Source: Chrysomallon squamiferum | Taxonomy: Eukaryota > Mollusca > Gastropoda > Neomphalida > Peltospiridae | DNA length: 41,500 bases | NCBI GenBank assembly: GCA_012295275.1 | Contig: CM022665.1 | Coordinates: 7,554,976 to 7,596,475, forward strand | Reading direction: 5' to 3' | Shown: piece after piece, positions 1 to 11,630 of the stretch | How positions within the stretch are numbered: position 1 is the first letter of the stretch | Layout of the letters: every line of letters begins with the position of its first letter | Program-made: the position numbers and the translations under genes | Notes under the pieces: generated by a model | Databases searched by the model: none | Told to the model about the DNA's origin: nothing | Seen by the model: the letters and a program-made list of their open reading frames with translations, nothing else

Positions 1-734
1 AAATCTGTGAATATTAATGTTGAATGTGCTTTCCTACTTCTTCCTGTAGAAGGTAGGCTTGAATTTTCTCAACAACAGATACTACTTAGTTAGCCAGGAA
101 TTTAATCTAGTTTTATCACAATACAAATTAGACTATACAGTAGATCACATTTTTCCAGAATAATTCACCAAAGATTTGAACATCAACTAGTTCCCATTTA
201 AAAACAATAGGGGAGACATTTGACTTCTGGATAGAACAGAATATTGTGCTTACATTGAAGATAATAAAAAGTTGTATGCCTAAAATACATGCTAGTTGTT
301 ATCTCTATTATTATTATTATTTGTTTTTATGTGAGTTTAAAATGAGCATTAAATGCATGATCTGTTAAAATACTTCATATTCAGATGGATAATTTTCCTT
401 TCAGAACGTCACAAAATTTGTAATTATTATTTTGAATGTTGATTTTAATATTTTATTCAGTACAAAAATTGTAACTTATTTTAAAGATTCACTATAATAA
501 TAAACTTTCAAAAAAACAACAAAAAAACATTCTTTTTCACCTTTTTGTTCTTACTACAGTCAAATTAACATCAGTTTTCTGTAATAGCTTTTTGACAAGT
601 CCTATAATTAATTAAACTGAGTTTGCATGTGTTCATATAAATGGCAAGTGGTTTATTAGATGTTTTGCATGTAAAATGTCACTTTTTGCTCATTTTTGAG
701 ATTTTTTCGTTTTTGTTTTTGTTTTTGTTGGCAG
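1..734 (+). other. Intron of the SYNCRIP/HNRNPR-like gene
   Basis: AT-rich sequence without a supported exon. It ends in a T-rich tract and a CAG acceptor (731-734) that opens the first recognisable exon. The upstream exons, which in this family encode the acidic domain and three RRMs, must lie left of the window. Confidence 0.75.
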
Positions 735-835
735 TTGGGATGATTACTGGGGCCCTCCTATGGGCAGGATGCCTCTTGGACCCCCAGGACGTGGCATGAG
801 ACGACCTTTACCCCCGCCCAGAGGATTTGGTGGAG
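735..835 (+). CDS. SYNCRIP: SYNCRIP-like exon: WDDYW/PRG segment
   Basis: The acceptor is TTGGCAG at 734 and the donor is GGAG|GTATG at 836. The first base completes the previous codon, then 33 codons follow, rich in Pro, Gly and Arg. The last G forms a GAT (Asp) codon with the next exon. Confidence 0.9.
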
Positions 836-1815
836 GTATGGTTTAAAGATCCGTGATGCTTTGTACTGTACAGTAGATGGCATGTTTGTATTCTACTAGA
901 AGTAGTTGTCGTGTCTGGGAAATCTGTTTTCTCTTTGGCTTTCATATTCAAAATTGTGTGCAAAACAAAAACACATTCCAAAAATGGCAGTTACATTTTT
1001 TTGTTTAGAATCTTTGTTTGGTGGCTTTCTTTTCTAAGTGTTGCGTTTGAAATCGCCATGTTCTGAATTAAACTAAATGTCTGTAAAAATTGTTTCAGAT
1101 CCATACTATGATGACTACTATGGCTATGACGACGACTACTACTATGGTGGCTATGCCCCGCCACCCCCAAGAGCTCGGGGGCGTGGTGGCCCCCCTCCCC
1201 CAGTGGTTAGTAATTTGCAGTCTTTTGATCTGATTCAGTCATTCACAGATCTGGCGGTATTTCAAAGTAGTTTCAAATATGGCGATTAAAAATTGGCGAT
1301 TCCTGGGCGCAATTAAGATTCAGTTGTAAAATTTCAAAATTATGTAACTGCCGATGTTCCTTCCTGATATTTAAATCTGAAATTGAATAACTGGTAATAA
1401 TCATAAATAATTGTTTGTTTTTTTATGTGTACATGTTCAGCGGATAACTGCATCAGTTTCAGCACCAGCATCCTTTACATTATTCAATTTTCTTTTGCAG
1501 GCTATGCGTGGTCGTGGGGTCCCTCCCCGAGGTGGGCCCCGAGGTGGGCCAGGGGTGCGTGGGGTCCCTGGCCGAGGGCTTCGAGGGGTAAGAGGAGGAC
1601 CTATGCCTCGGGGCAGAGGAGCAAGTCCGCTGAGACCCCCAAGAGGGGGAAAGAGGAAAGCGGGGGGAGATCTAAGTCAGGGACAAACGAAGAGGAGGAA
1701 TCTGGAAAGCTGGGGTAATCAACCTATTCCTCAACAACCACTCGGCTCATATGGTGGAGGCTACGCTAATGATTCAGAGTGGTACCAGGATTCTTACGGT
1801 CAAAATTGGGGCTAA
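735..1815 (+). CDS. SYNCRIP: hnRNP Q/R (SYNCRIP/HNRNPR) orthologue, C-terminal exons
   Basis: Three exons, 735-835, 1099-1205 and 1501-1815, join in frame (phases 1, then 0) to give about 173 residues of C-terminus ending at TAA 1813-1815. The family binds mRNA in nucleus and cytoplasm and acts in splicing, mRNA transport and translational control. Visible features in order are a WDDYWGPP segment, a Pro/Gly/Arg stretch, a Tyr/Asp-rich block (PYYDDYYGY), an RGG/RGRG box, a bipartite basic region (KRK and TKRR) that resembles a nuclear localisation signal, and the conserved ending WGNQPIPQQPL followed by a YQD...GQNW terminus. Vertebrate SYNCRIP has the matching WGSQPIAQQPL and YQDTFGQQW. The RRMs are outside the window. 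SYNCRIP and HNRNPR are vertebrate paralogues, so an invertebrate gene is co-orthologous to both and the symbol is approximate. Confidence 0.93.
1099..1205 (+). CDS. SYNCRIP: SYNCRIP-like exon: Tyr/Asp-rich block and start of RGG region
   Basis: The acceptor is TTTCAG at 1098 and the donor is GTG|GTTAGT at 1206. Thirty-five full codons encode an alternating Tyr/Asp/Gly tract followed by a Pro/Arg/Gly segment. It matches the YYGYEDYYDYYGYDY-like part of vertebrate hnRNP Q/R. The exon ends in phase 0. Confidence 0.92.
1501..1815 (+). CDS. SYNCRIP: SYNCRIP-like terminal coding exon
   Basis: The acceptor is TTTTGCAG at 1500, in phase 0 with the upstream exon. It encodes 104 residues: an RGRG/RGG box, the basic NLS-like GGKRKAGG...TKRR, and the hnRNP Q/R signature ending. 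TAA is at 1813-1815. Confidence 0.93.
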   Translation, partial: AMRGRGVPPRGGPRGGPGVRGVPGRGLRGVRGGPMPRGRGASPLRPPRGGKRKAGGDLSQGQTKRRNLESWGNQPIPQQPLGSYGGGYANDSEWYQDSYGQNWG

Positions 1816-2600
1816 ATTAGAATCAAATGGACAAAAAGATCTTTTTATTTTTTTTATTATTATTTTTTTTTATTATTATTTTTTCATGTGTTTTATAAAA
1901 ATTTGGCTGAAATTGAAATTTTAACATTGTGATTGGCTGTATTTTCATGGACTTGTTATTCACATGTATCCTTTTTGTATATACACCATTCATCTCTGGA
2001 TTGACAGTGTGAATGATGGAAATGAAAGTGGCCTCTGCAAGGAATCTCGTGAGATACACAACTCAGAAACTGATAGACCTTTAATAACAACAGGTCAATA
2101 CAATCTGTACTATGTGACAGAATAGCAAATGGCAACTTGGACAGCCCATGAAACAAGAACAATCATGAATAAATTTAAATAGTGCATGATTATCAAATAT
2201 TTTGTTAATCTGTGCTTGAAGACATTTTAGTAGTGCATTTATTTCATCCCTTATATATAAGGGAACTGTCAGTCATTTATAACCATATCATTTGACAGAA
2301 AACAAACCTTCATTTTTGACTCGTAGAATTCATACAATTTCATACATAGATTGTTTTGGAATAGTGGTTTATAGTGTATTGTAATTTTCTTTTGGAGTTT
2401 AAAATTTTAATATTAATTTTAAATTTTTTTTTTTTTTTTTTTTAAATGTATTTCAAAATTGTGAAACTAAAATGGAAAATAAAGTCTCAGTTTTATGTGT
2501 AGCTGTCTAAAAATGAATTTCTTTGTTGTTTGTTATCTTGAAAAAAAAATTTTTTTTTAAAAGTGAAAGATGGTAGGGAAATAAAATGTGTTTGTGTATC
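1816..2600 (+). other. Probable 3' UTR of the SYNCRIP-like gene
   Basis: AT-rich sequence follows the stop codon. AATAAA poly(A) signals on + lie at 2168-2173, 2478-2483 and 2580-2585. Which is used cannot be told from sequence, and a longer UTR is possible because the family often has alternative 3' ends. Confidence 0.6.
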
Positions 2601-5507
2601 ACTGAATATGAATTTCAGTGTCATATTAACTGTTCAGCAAGAATGCTGATCATGCCTTTTCTTGTTTTCCAATCTGTTTACAGTATATATAAATTATATT
2701 TTACCTTTCAAAATTATATATTGAATCCAAGTATCTATCTATCTTTTTTTTTTTTTTGTCAAAACTGTTAAAGCACTTTCTAAAACTTAGACAACAAAAT
2801 ATATTTGGCATATTTAACTTTAGATTTCACTTTTAGATTCAAGGAATTAGGAATTAAGTAATTAAATGTGTGTATGACTAAATACAAATAGAAATGTGTA
2901 ATGTGATTTTATTTATTTATTTCTGGCATTTTGTTTAAGTGTAATTTATCTAATACATTAATCAAGTTTGTGCTGTTTGACCGGTTGTAACTAGTGTAAA
3001 GTTTTGAACAGCAGTAAATGTTTTACATTTTATATCTTTAATATATGAATTTCAACACACCCCAAGTCACTGCCAGTTCATTGTCATTTGTATTAAACTT
3101 ACGTACAGGGAAATGCCTCTTGTTTTGAAGAGCAGCTAATGGAAAGTACTAAAAGAAATAATTGGTCATATTTAAAGAAAGATGTTTTTGTTAAATGATA
3201 AACAAAACTCTCCCGTCTTCTGAATAGACATATAGCACTTTTTTTGCTCCAGTTTCTGTAGGATGTTTGCACAGCTGCCTGCCATCATATGGCAGTGCTG
3301 CTGTTAATGAAACTTACTGTTGGAAGACACAAGTCCTATATAAATTGTGTCAAGTACAGTTTGGTGAAATCATTTTCATGAATCTGCGGTATTCAAAATC
3401 TTAAATTATTGTTTTCAACCAAGCTGGCTTGTGTTACATAGTACATTTTGAAGTTAAATTAGTCTGGGGAGGCCATTTCTGTAATGGAACCGATTCATAT
3501 TAGTTTGGAGGAAAGTCATTCAAGAAAAATTACCTAAAAACAGTTAAATCTCTTCCTGCATATACGTGGAAGAAGTCGGTGCATCTGATTCATTCATTCA
3601 TAATGTGTTTGTGAAACTATTCATATTAGAGGCGTTGTATTTCACAAGTAAAAGGCAAGATTGAAGATTATGAAATGAATGTAAGACATTGTTAAATTTC
3701 ATTATACATATGTAACACGTGGATCTCAGTAACCAGCAATTTATAAATGCAGCATTTTCCACTGTAGCAGTGAGTCTATTTTCAAAATAAACACTGAGTG
3801 AACTACATGTATTTACATACAAGCTCAATTTCAGTAGCTTCAACAGAATTTCTAGCACTGGAAAAAGTTAAACATTTCTGATTTCCAGCTGACAAAAATT
3901 AAAATGGAAGTTATTTTAAGACTGGTTACAAATCCAGTTGAAAAGCATATAATATTTAAAAAACAGGAAGGATTTTATGTGAAGAACTATTCAGTAGTTA
4001 CTAATCATAGTGTAAAGTAAGTGAATTGTTATTCATACAATTTATTTCAGTTCTGACTGAACAGCACCAAATTTCATTTGAACTTAAAAACAGTTTAAAA
4101 ATAATAAAAATTGCAGAATAATGTCCTGGTTCACAACTATACATACAATTTGTAACTTCAAAATTACTTTTTATTTTTATATAGAAACCTTTAGATTAAC
4201 AGTCCGTAAACTGAAAGTTATCTCGGAACAAAATTTATTTTTTAAAAATTAATTTCTAGTTTTGTAACAAATAAAATCACTTTGACAACTGCCAGTAAAT
4301 GACAGGTGAACTAAAGTATGAACACTATTTTTTTTTCTCCAGATTATTGCAACTGAAATTTGAACGCATAAAGAAATAGTGTAATTTGCAAGGTTGTCAG
4401 GATTCAAAATATGCTTTGGCCATGAAATTAAAAACCTTACAATTTAATGTTTATATAATATAATTTTTATTTTTAAGGTGTTACTTTCTCTACAGTTTTC
4501 TTAATTTGATGTCAACTTCAGATCTGGTTAACATCAGAGGTCGGACTTAATTATTTTATAAATTTGAAACATGGTTTAATGAACATACTTCTACTAACAA
4601 CAGACAAAATGTATATATTATCAGTGTGTGTGTGTGTGTGTGGTGTGTGTGTTTGTTGTGTGTGTATGTTCGTTTATGGACACCTCAGCAATAAATTAAA
4701 AATGGCTATATGGCGTCATTCAAATAACTACAAGATGATTTATTGTACATCTGAACATTTTCCATGGGGGATTTACAATATCTAATATAATAGATTATTT
4801 CGGAAAATGAACACGATAAAATAAAAGCAATGTTAAAAAATACGTTCGCATTTCTTATTAGGTATTAAACATGATCTTCTGATGATTAAGATAAAATCCA
4901 CTTTCTGCGCTTACTGCAAAACACGTACATACATACATGAGTCTTTCATAAACAAGAAAAGATAACTCTTTTGTATTCACCTCATAGAAAAGCAAGCACA
5001 TACCAAAACATTTGATAAAAACGACTCGTATCTAACAAGTGAATTCAGCCCAGTATGCACGTCAGAAAAAACATTCGCATTCGTTTTAATTTTCTGAAAT
5101 ATTTCACTTGTTAATAATACGAACCTTGTATGATACGGACTGGATATTGTTGTGACCCTAAGCACACGTCCTAAAACACTAGTCCAAAATGACGGTTAAT
5201 CTTTCATTCTATTTCATTTATATCACGTTTCATTGAAACATTTATAAGAAATATATGCATGAATGAATAGTGTTTTAAGATACCTTAATATATTTGTGTT
5301 AATGGTTATTAAATGTATTACGTGATTTTATGCTGGTATTAGTACAGAATCATTTGCCATATTAACAGTACAGTTACCCATCATCTACACGGCACCTTTT
5401 AAATGAGTGGTACTCTAGTCAGGAAATTAGACAATTTCATTTGATGTAACATCGATCATAACAGTCAAGCATCAAACATCAACAAAACTGTCTTTTCATT
5501 CTTCCTT
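2601..5507. other. Intergenic or extended 3' UTR space between convergent genes
   Basis: AT-rich DNA with no supportable gene. It contains an interrupted (GT)n tract around 4624-4668. Part may be 3' UTR of either convergent neighbour (SYNCRIP-like on +, cGLR on -). Confidence 0.6.
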
Positions 5508-6025
5508 TCATCGGTCACAAAACATTTTGAATGTAATGCGAGCGATGAGATATATGAATTCTCGTTCTTTTCGGGATACATAGTTCATCAGTTCGAGTTC
5601 AGGCAAGAAGAAATTATTTATAACCACTTTGCCTGTCAACCACTTCTGAAGCTGGATCAGTGTCTGGCACAACCTGTGTGACTTTGACTTACTCTGCCAC
5701 ATATGGCGTTCATCGTACACTTTGTAAAACAATGTCCACATTAACGTGCGCAAATGATAGGTTGAAAATCGCGTCACTTCGAAGTTAACTCCAAATTCGG
5801 GATTTTCTGCTCGAATGCGATTAGCAGCGTTTTGTAATTTGTTCATGACCCGATTTTCATTTGGGATTGTGTCTGATGAGTTAGTTTTAGTGATTTCCAG
5901 AATTCTTTTCAGGATTCGCATTACCGCTTTTCTGCAAGTTTTACTTTCAGCAGGTGTACGTTTGTCAGCATATTTAGTTATTTTTTTCTCAGCCTGACAA
6001 AACGACATCCTCCACAAACGGCTAT
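5508..6025 (-). CDS. cGLR terminal exon: C-terminal helical lobe
   Basis: The acceptor is CATTTCAG and the exon runs to TGA at 5508-5510. It completes D274 and adds 171 residues. DSRLWRMSF aligns with cGAS ETWRLSF. The HGK..CC..C zinc thumb that follows in human cGAS is replaced by a Lys/Thr-rich segment with a single Cys. Downstream FSTYHLRTLMW matches cGAS FCSYHVKTAFF and the FFLPELEL stretch matches YFIPEFNL. Confidence 0.9.
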
Positions 6026-6946
6026 CTGAAATGGAAGTGAAAATGATACTGAAAACAAAATATAGTAAATAAATAAATATTAAAATCAAAGTTCCAGGAA
6101 ATCATTTTATCCTCCTTATTTACAGTTTTATTATATTATATTATATTATATTATATTATATTATATTATATTATATTATATTATATTATATATTTATTTA
6201 TTTATATATTTATATATTTATTATTATTGTAATCCTATGATAATCTTCAAAACATTAAGAATGTAATATAATTTTATATATGTGAATGCTGGAATCTAGT
6301 TATCTAATTTGCGTTCATCTTCTAAAATACACTTTTTTATTGTACATTAGAGATTACGTCAGCTAAGGTCGCTGACGCTACAACACTGACAAACAAGAAA
6401 TTCCTACGTATCCGAAAATTTTAAGTAAAAAGAGCGTATCAGAGTAATCGTACAATATCGAAATTAATACCTTTTGTGGATGAAAGATCATTTTAAATAG
6501 GTTATTTAATTATAATAATTAACTTACACATATCGTGAAATTTACCTTTCCCGATTTTGGAAACAACATGGAAGCCTTTCTCTTTTATCTTGTCAGATTC
6601 TTCTTTCCCAAGAAAGTCTAAAGAGTTTGCATGACTTGGCCATTGCCGTATTTCTAGAGCAGGCACAATATCCATGTCAAAATGTTGCCCTTTACTAGGA
6701 TCGCTGTAATGCACGCAGAAACTCGGGGATTTTTCATATTTATCTTGTCCTGTATTTAATATATTAATAGAAAAAAATAAAAATAATAATACAAATTCAA
6801 AAATGGGGAGGGGAAATACGAACAAAGAAAAAGAAAACAAGGAAATTAAAACAAACATGATGCATATTCAGCCAAAGACAATTAGAAGAAGAAGAAGAGG
6901 CGACAACAGCTACAAAAATAATAAAATTAGCAACGGCAAAAAACAA

Positions 6947-6979
<33 letters not shown>

Positions 6980-8688
6980 TCATATTATCGGAGTAAGATT
7001 TCTTCAAATCCTGCTTCAAGTATAAGCTTGTAATTACAACTGAAACAGTCAGGTGAGCATTAGTAAATATTTGCCACATTTCAAACAGTTACCCAATCTT
7101 CAGTTAGGTGAATAATGTATAGCAATCGTTAAATAATACTATCTGAAGTTAAAATGTATCGATTTCAGTCACCAGTAGATTATGTTTTATTTTTTTCAGT
7201 TCACATTAGTTGGAGAATTTTGTAAGGGTACGTTATTTTAATCAGCATAATGTCCTCAATGTAACGGTTAGCTGAGCTCCTGAATGTCGTTTCTGCCTAA
7301 CACGCAACTAATCATGAGATTTCGGAAATTATCCTCTGTATAATGCTTGGAAAAACAAAAACAATTCAGACAAACAAATCTATAATACAAAACAGAATGA
7401 CAAATACCCATTTACAGAAAGAAAAATAAATATATCGTCAGTCATGTATATATGAATGCATTTAATTTTATGCATCTGTTATGTATATAAAAAAAATATA
7501 TTCAAACATCAGGCAGGCAGGCAGGGAGGCACAAAGAACGATAAACAAACAGACATACAGACAGATGAAACAATAACTTCTAGGTAAAACTGCTTACGTT
7601 CCCACTTCGTGAACTGTGAGTTTTTCATTATGCTTTCCAAATGCTGAAAAACATATTCCCGAAATTTCACTGCACTTATATAATTTCCGTCTAAAATGTC
7701 AACTTCTTCAGAGAGCTTGAATCTGCCGATGAAATTGACGAAACAGTGTCCGTAGGGTGCGTCTGTATACACTGCCTTTAGGTTCCGTATCTCAGGGATT
7801 AATAAACAGTCACTTTCATCAGCAGACTTGACCTGCACAGTAAAATAAAATATTATATAATTAACAGTTTATTTTCTCCGTATTGTAGAGATGAACGAAC
7901 GATTGTACACGGATGATTGTTTGGAAGCAGGACTTTAAAATAGATACAGTTACATTTTTTCTTCTTTTTGAAGCAAATCATTTATACTGATGTAAAGGAA
8001 ATGGAATTTCTTTTTCCATCTTGAGAAAACAACAAGTAGAGGCAAAATAAAATAAAGAACAACAACAACAACTGCAATAACAAGAAGAAGAAGAAAAAGA
8101 AGAAGAAAGAATAGACAGAAAACTGCACAATAAATAAAATAAATAAAATAAATAAACGAATAAATAAATAAATAAAAATAATGCTCAGTCTATTTCTCAA
8201 TATGATTTTTTACGTAAAATTTATACAGTTAGAAGGGTAGTTTCGGTTATTTAATGATTCACAAATTGTTCGATTGTTGCAAATTATGAAATAGCTACCA
8301 CACTGACCTTTGTTCCATCATAATATGAACCGTCGTTTAAATAGCTCCATTCGAAAGGTGTCGTCTTCGTTAGTTCCTTAAGAATATGAGCCTTAAATTC
8401 ATCAAAGGCGCACGAAGCAGCATTCATCCCTTTTCTGCTGAGACGACAATCTTTTTCAAAAAATTTATTTAATTCTGCTTCCTTTCTCACTAGTTGCCTG
8501 ACCTCGCCATCCTGCATCATGTTGTCAACAATCTGATCAAGCTCACGAATTCGTCCTTCCGGAATTTCCATTTTTCTTTTCAGCTCTTCTGAAGACGCTT
8601 CGCGACGTCTAACTGATGAACAAGCTGAAGAGTAACGTCGTACATTTGACAGATGTGGACTGTGTACGTCTTTCTTCCGACAGTTCAT
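5508..8688 (-). CDS. cGAS-like receptor (cGLR), Mab-21 family nucleotidyltransferase
   Basis: Four coding exons, 8688-8308, 7832-7598, 6749-6546 and 6025-5508, join perfectly (1338 nt, 445 residues). The family senses nucleic acid and makes cyclic dinucleotides that activate STING. Residues 118-135 carry the GS motif (G120-S121) and the E133-x-D135 pair at the same spacing as human cGAS GSYY...EFD. The third acid is D232 in FDMDIVPALE, which aligns with cGAS D319. WRMSF at 278-282 followed by EKK matches cGAS WRLSF..EKE. The Cys-rich zinc thumb (human C396, C397, C404) is missing. The N-terminus is short and basic (RKK, RR, RRR). The ATG at 8688 is chosen because it is the first ATG after the acceptor at 8726; the open frame continues upstream only through the intron and has a GTG, not an ATG, at 8757. 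A Mab-21-like non-enzyme is the alternative, but the complete acidic triad argues for catalysis. Confidence 0.9.
6127..6190. repeat. (TTATA)n pentanucleotide array in the cGLR intron
   Basis: About 12 near-perfect copies of a TTATA unit lie between the last two cGLR coding exons and continue into TATTTA-type repeats to about 6225. Confidence 0.95.
6546..6749 (-). CDS. cGLR exon: third catalytic Asp
   Basis: The acceptor is AATACAG and the donor is GGAAAG|GTAAAT. The first two bases complete R206 and 67 codons follow. FDMDIVPALEI at 229-239 contains D232, the third metal-binding acid. RQWP follows, a Mab-21-domain signature, and the exon ends in the FHVVSKIGK segment that parallels human FYLVPKHAK. 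Confidence 0.92.
6946..6975. repeat. (AAT)n array in the cGLR intron
   Basis: About nine copies of AAT, next to an AGA-rich segment at 6886-6900, within the intron between the second and third coding exons. Confidence 0.9.
7598..7832 (-). CDS. cGLR exon: E-x-D catalytic pair
   Basis: The acceptor is CTGTGCAG, phase 0; the donor is GGAAC|GTAAGC, phase 1. It encodes residues 128-205 and begins VKSADESD, which carries the Mg-binding E133 and D135. IPEI follows, as in cGAS VPRI. The rest is the beta-sheet and helix region of the nucleotidyltransferase core. Confidence 0.92.
8040..8180. repeat. Low-complexity CAA/AAG/AAAT composite
   Basis: Runs of CAA (8061-8072), AAG (8084-8107) and AAAT (8131-8178) follow one another in the intron just downstream of the GS-motif exon. 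Confidence 0.85.
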
Positions 8689-8725
8689 CTTCGACTCGAT
8701 CTGTCCACTTGATAAAATCCGATAC
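8308..8725 (-). CDS. cGLR exon: start codon, spine helix and GS motif
   Basis: The acceptor TTTCAG abuts 8725 and the donor AAAG|GTCAGT follows 8308. Bases 8725-8689 are 5' UTR if the ATG at 8688 is used. The coding part (8688-8308, 127 residues) has a Ser/Arg-rich basic leader (residues 1-40), a charged helical segment corresponding to the cGAS spine helix, and the P-loop-like GSYYDG at 120-125. The exon stops right after TK, between the GS motif and the E-x-D pair. Confidence 0.9.
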
Positions 8726-8853
8726 CTGAAATTTGATTTTTTAAAGAGTGACTCCACGAATAAATATTATCCGTAAATGTAAAGGTTTTGAAACTCATTA
8801 ACTATTATCTCATTGAGCTTATAACAATAAAAAAAAAAAAAAAAAGTTGTCAG

Positions 8854-9743
8854 TTCGCGAACACTATGAATTTAAACGACAGAAAAAAAAAGAAAAAAAA
8901 AAAGAGAATTATTTTACTTGAATAAATAACATTTTCATCTGTATGTATTGACTGCAGTCTCAGCACATATGAATGCAAATAACAGTATTTTAGTTGCATA
9001 GCTCGAATACGTGTTATTTAGAAAAAAAAAAATAATAATAAAAAAGTTAACAAAACACAAAAACCACTACATATATACATGCACATAAACTACAGTAGAC
9101 GAAAAGCAAAATAAAAAAGTAAATAAATAAAGGCAGGAATTCCATTCCTCTAAACTGCTACTAAATTGCACTTGTTTCAGTGTCCATCATATATTAATTT
9201 CGTGTATTTCTATCCTGAAACTATTAATTGCCTCAAAAGTATAAGGACTCAATTCTTATAATTACTGTATGGTGTTATAATGATTCGCTGCTACAAATAT
9301 AATGTTTTTTTCTGAAATAAAAACGAATTCTTCAGATGCATTTTTTCTTCTATATTCGCTGGGGAAACGTTGATTAACTGAACATTTATATTTCCTTTTT
9401 ATACGAAAGTATCATTTCAACAATAAACAGCAACACGAGTCGAAACGTGACTCAGTCTGTATTGGACACAAGCAAATTAAAATAGTAACACTCGTCTTTC
9501 TTCTCACTACCGACCTACGCGAACACACACTTGATTTCACCTATGACTTTAAATTACGAAACTCGTGTTTCCGATTTGTAATCCACTACCTAAAAAGGAT
9601 AAGTGGGCGAACATCATCGTGAAATTCCTGGAAAATGTATTTCCAATTTTCGCCTTATTTCGATGACTTCATATTCTATTTATTAGAGGTGTTATATGTT
9701 AGAGGTAATGACCTACATATGTAAAAATTGCCGTTTCTGACAG

Positions 9744-9780
<37 letters not shown>

Positions 9781-10096
9781 GTTTGATAATAAATCATAAG
9801 CTTAAGTCCAGATTGAATACGATATATAAAGTTCCTTATAATTAATTTAATTAGAACAAAAGAAAAATGAAAAAAACAGAAGGCGATAATAAATGAATAA
9901 ATAATAATAATAATAATTTTATTAATAATAATAATAATATATTAATAATAATATTAATATTAATAATAATAATAATATTAATAATAATAATAATAATTAT
10001 AATAATAAAATTATTATTATTATTACTGTTGTTGTTGTTGCTGCTGTTGTATGATAATACATTAATTTATCCGCAATAATGTCTTAAAACAAATCT
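8854..10096 (+). repeat. Direct repeat, copy A (cGLR 5' intron)
   Basis: This block matches 12963-14553 in the same orientation over several long segments. Shared landmarks are a GCGAACACTATG start, the ATTTTACTTGAAT segment, TATTTCTATCCTGAAACTA (9202 and 13910), CGCCTTATTTCGATGACTTC (9650 and 14150), GAATACGATATATAAAG (9814 and 14290), and the end at GTCTTAAAACAAATCT. It contains a T tract and an (AAT)n array at 9900-10015. It is either a local segmental duplication or two insertions of one dispersed element. Confidence 0.85.
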
Positions 10097-10209
10097 GAAT
10101 GAATGAATGAATAAATATTAATGAATGTTTGCTATAAGTTTTTTGTTCTCGAGTATAGGCCATAATTCAAACAATAAAAAGGTTATATTTAGATACGGCA
10201 AACACTTAC

Positions 10210-10305
10210 CTCTGATAATATAAACCTGCCAAAAAAGATGACCTTCAGAGAGCTTAGAAAGTCAAATGTTTCGTGGTCTTTGCCTTCCAACCCAGAAATA
10301 TATTT
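10210..10305 (-). other. Candidate non-coding 5' exon of the cGLR gene
   Basis: A 96-bp block has a good acceptor (TTATTACAG) and a strong donor (AGAG|GTAAGT) on -. One frame is open for 32 codons, but its phase does not match the next exon at 8725: joined in that frame it meets a stop. It contains no ATG. It therefore fits best as 5' UTR, leaving the ATG at 8688 as the first in the mRNA. The alternative is a splice-site-like coincidence. Confidence 0.45.
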
Positions 10306-11385
10306 CTGTAATAAGATATGACTTAATATTTAATGGCTCAGAACAGATTTTAATATTAACAAGATTATATACAAACATAAAGTTTTTATATGATAATTAT
10401 ATGAAACAGAGAATCACTGTTGTAACTACTGCTATCGATTAGTAGGAAGTCGTTTCATTTATGTACCTATCCATAAACAGGAAAACACTGGCTTAGATAA
10501 TACAGTTGTTCTGTACCGGCTTTAACGGTGAATATGACACGTTTTAAATGCACAGTTAATGGATTGATACATTATGTGATGACAAACAAAACTCGCCGTC
10601 GAGTTGTGTGAGGCTACTCTCTTGTGATCAAAAGCAAGGGATCTTTTGTGTGAAATTTCTCAACGACAGGAAAACACATACCACAGCCTTTTGTTTGTCA
10701 CGTCAAGCAGTACAAGCTGGAGCGGGAAAACGCCAAAATGAGAACTCTTGATTGTGAATGTCAGGCATGGAACTGATATAAATTATTTTAAAGAAAAAGG
10801 GTAGAAGAAAGAACGAAAGGCAGAAAGAAAGAAAGAAAGAAAGAAAGAATAGAAGAAAGTATAAGAAAAGATAACTGTTTTAAAAAAACACAATTTACCG
10901 TTTCGTTGTGCTTTTTTTTTTTTTTTCATTTTTCTAAACACCTGATGACTGCATTCGAAAAATAAAATAACCTGAACCTCTAAGTGAAAAAAAGAAACGT
11001 ATACCTGCAGTTAACCACTACTGAGTCAAATACTAAGAAAACTGTCAATAATTCGAGGAAAGTGGGTCATCGTATTTTTAGTAAATGACACATCGAGATA
11101 AAATACCTGTCTACCTCTACCTGACTACCTCTATAATAGACTATATAATTCATATATATTACAGTTCGCCAGACATTAATTACATTTTGTAAATGACAGC
11201 TACCTGTATCGAACGTTAATCGTCGATTAAATCATAGTACAGTTACAGATTATGTATTCAGTACGTTGACATAACAGTGTCATGACAATTCATCCACATT
11301 AACAGTGTCATGACAATTCATCCACATACTCTTTTGCATTAAAAAACAAAGAAAAACAAACAATACTAAATAAAAAAAAAAAATG

Positions 11386-11418
<33 letters not shown>

Positions 11419-11630
11419 GCAAAAGAAAAGCAGTAACTGAACCCGTGTGTTTCGGCTGTGTGTCATATTTAACACCAAATGAAATACATACAACTGTAAA
11501 GTCGGCAAACTAAATTAAAAATTAAAAAATTAAATAATAAAGAATTAATAAATTAAAAATAAAATAAAATAAAAAGCCACATTGTGACATACTTGTGTCA
11601 TATGCAGCCATTAACAGAGACTATACGTAC

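Noticed and set aside
8689-8757. Longer cGLR N-terminus starting at 8757
   Set aside because: The codon at 8757 is GTG, and the stretch 8726-8757 is a pyrimidine tract and splice acceptor, so it is intron.
10210-10305. Coding use of the open 32-codon frame as an N-terminal cGLR exon
   Set aside because: Its phase does not fit the acceptor at 8726; the join meets a stop codon, so it is listed only as a non-coding exon candidate.
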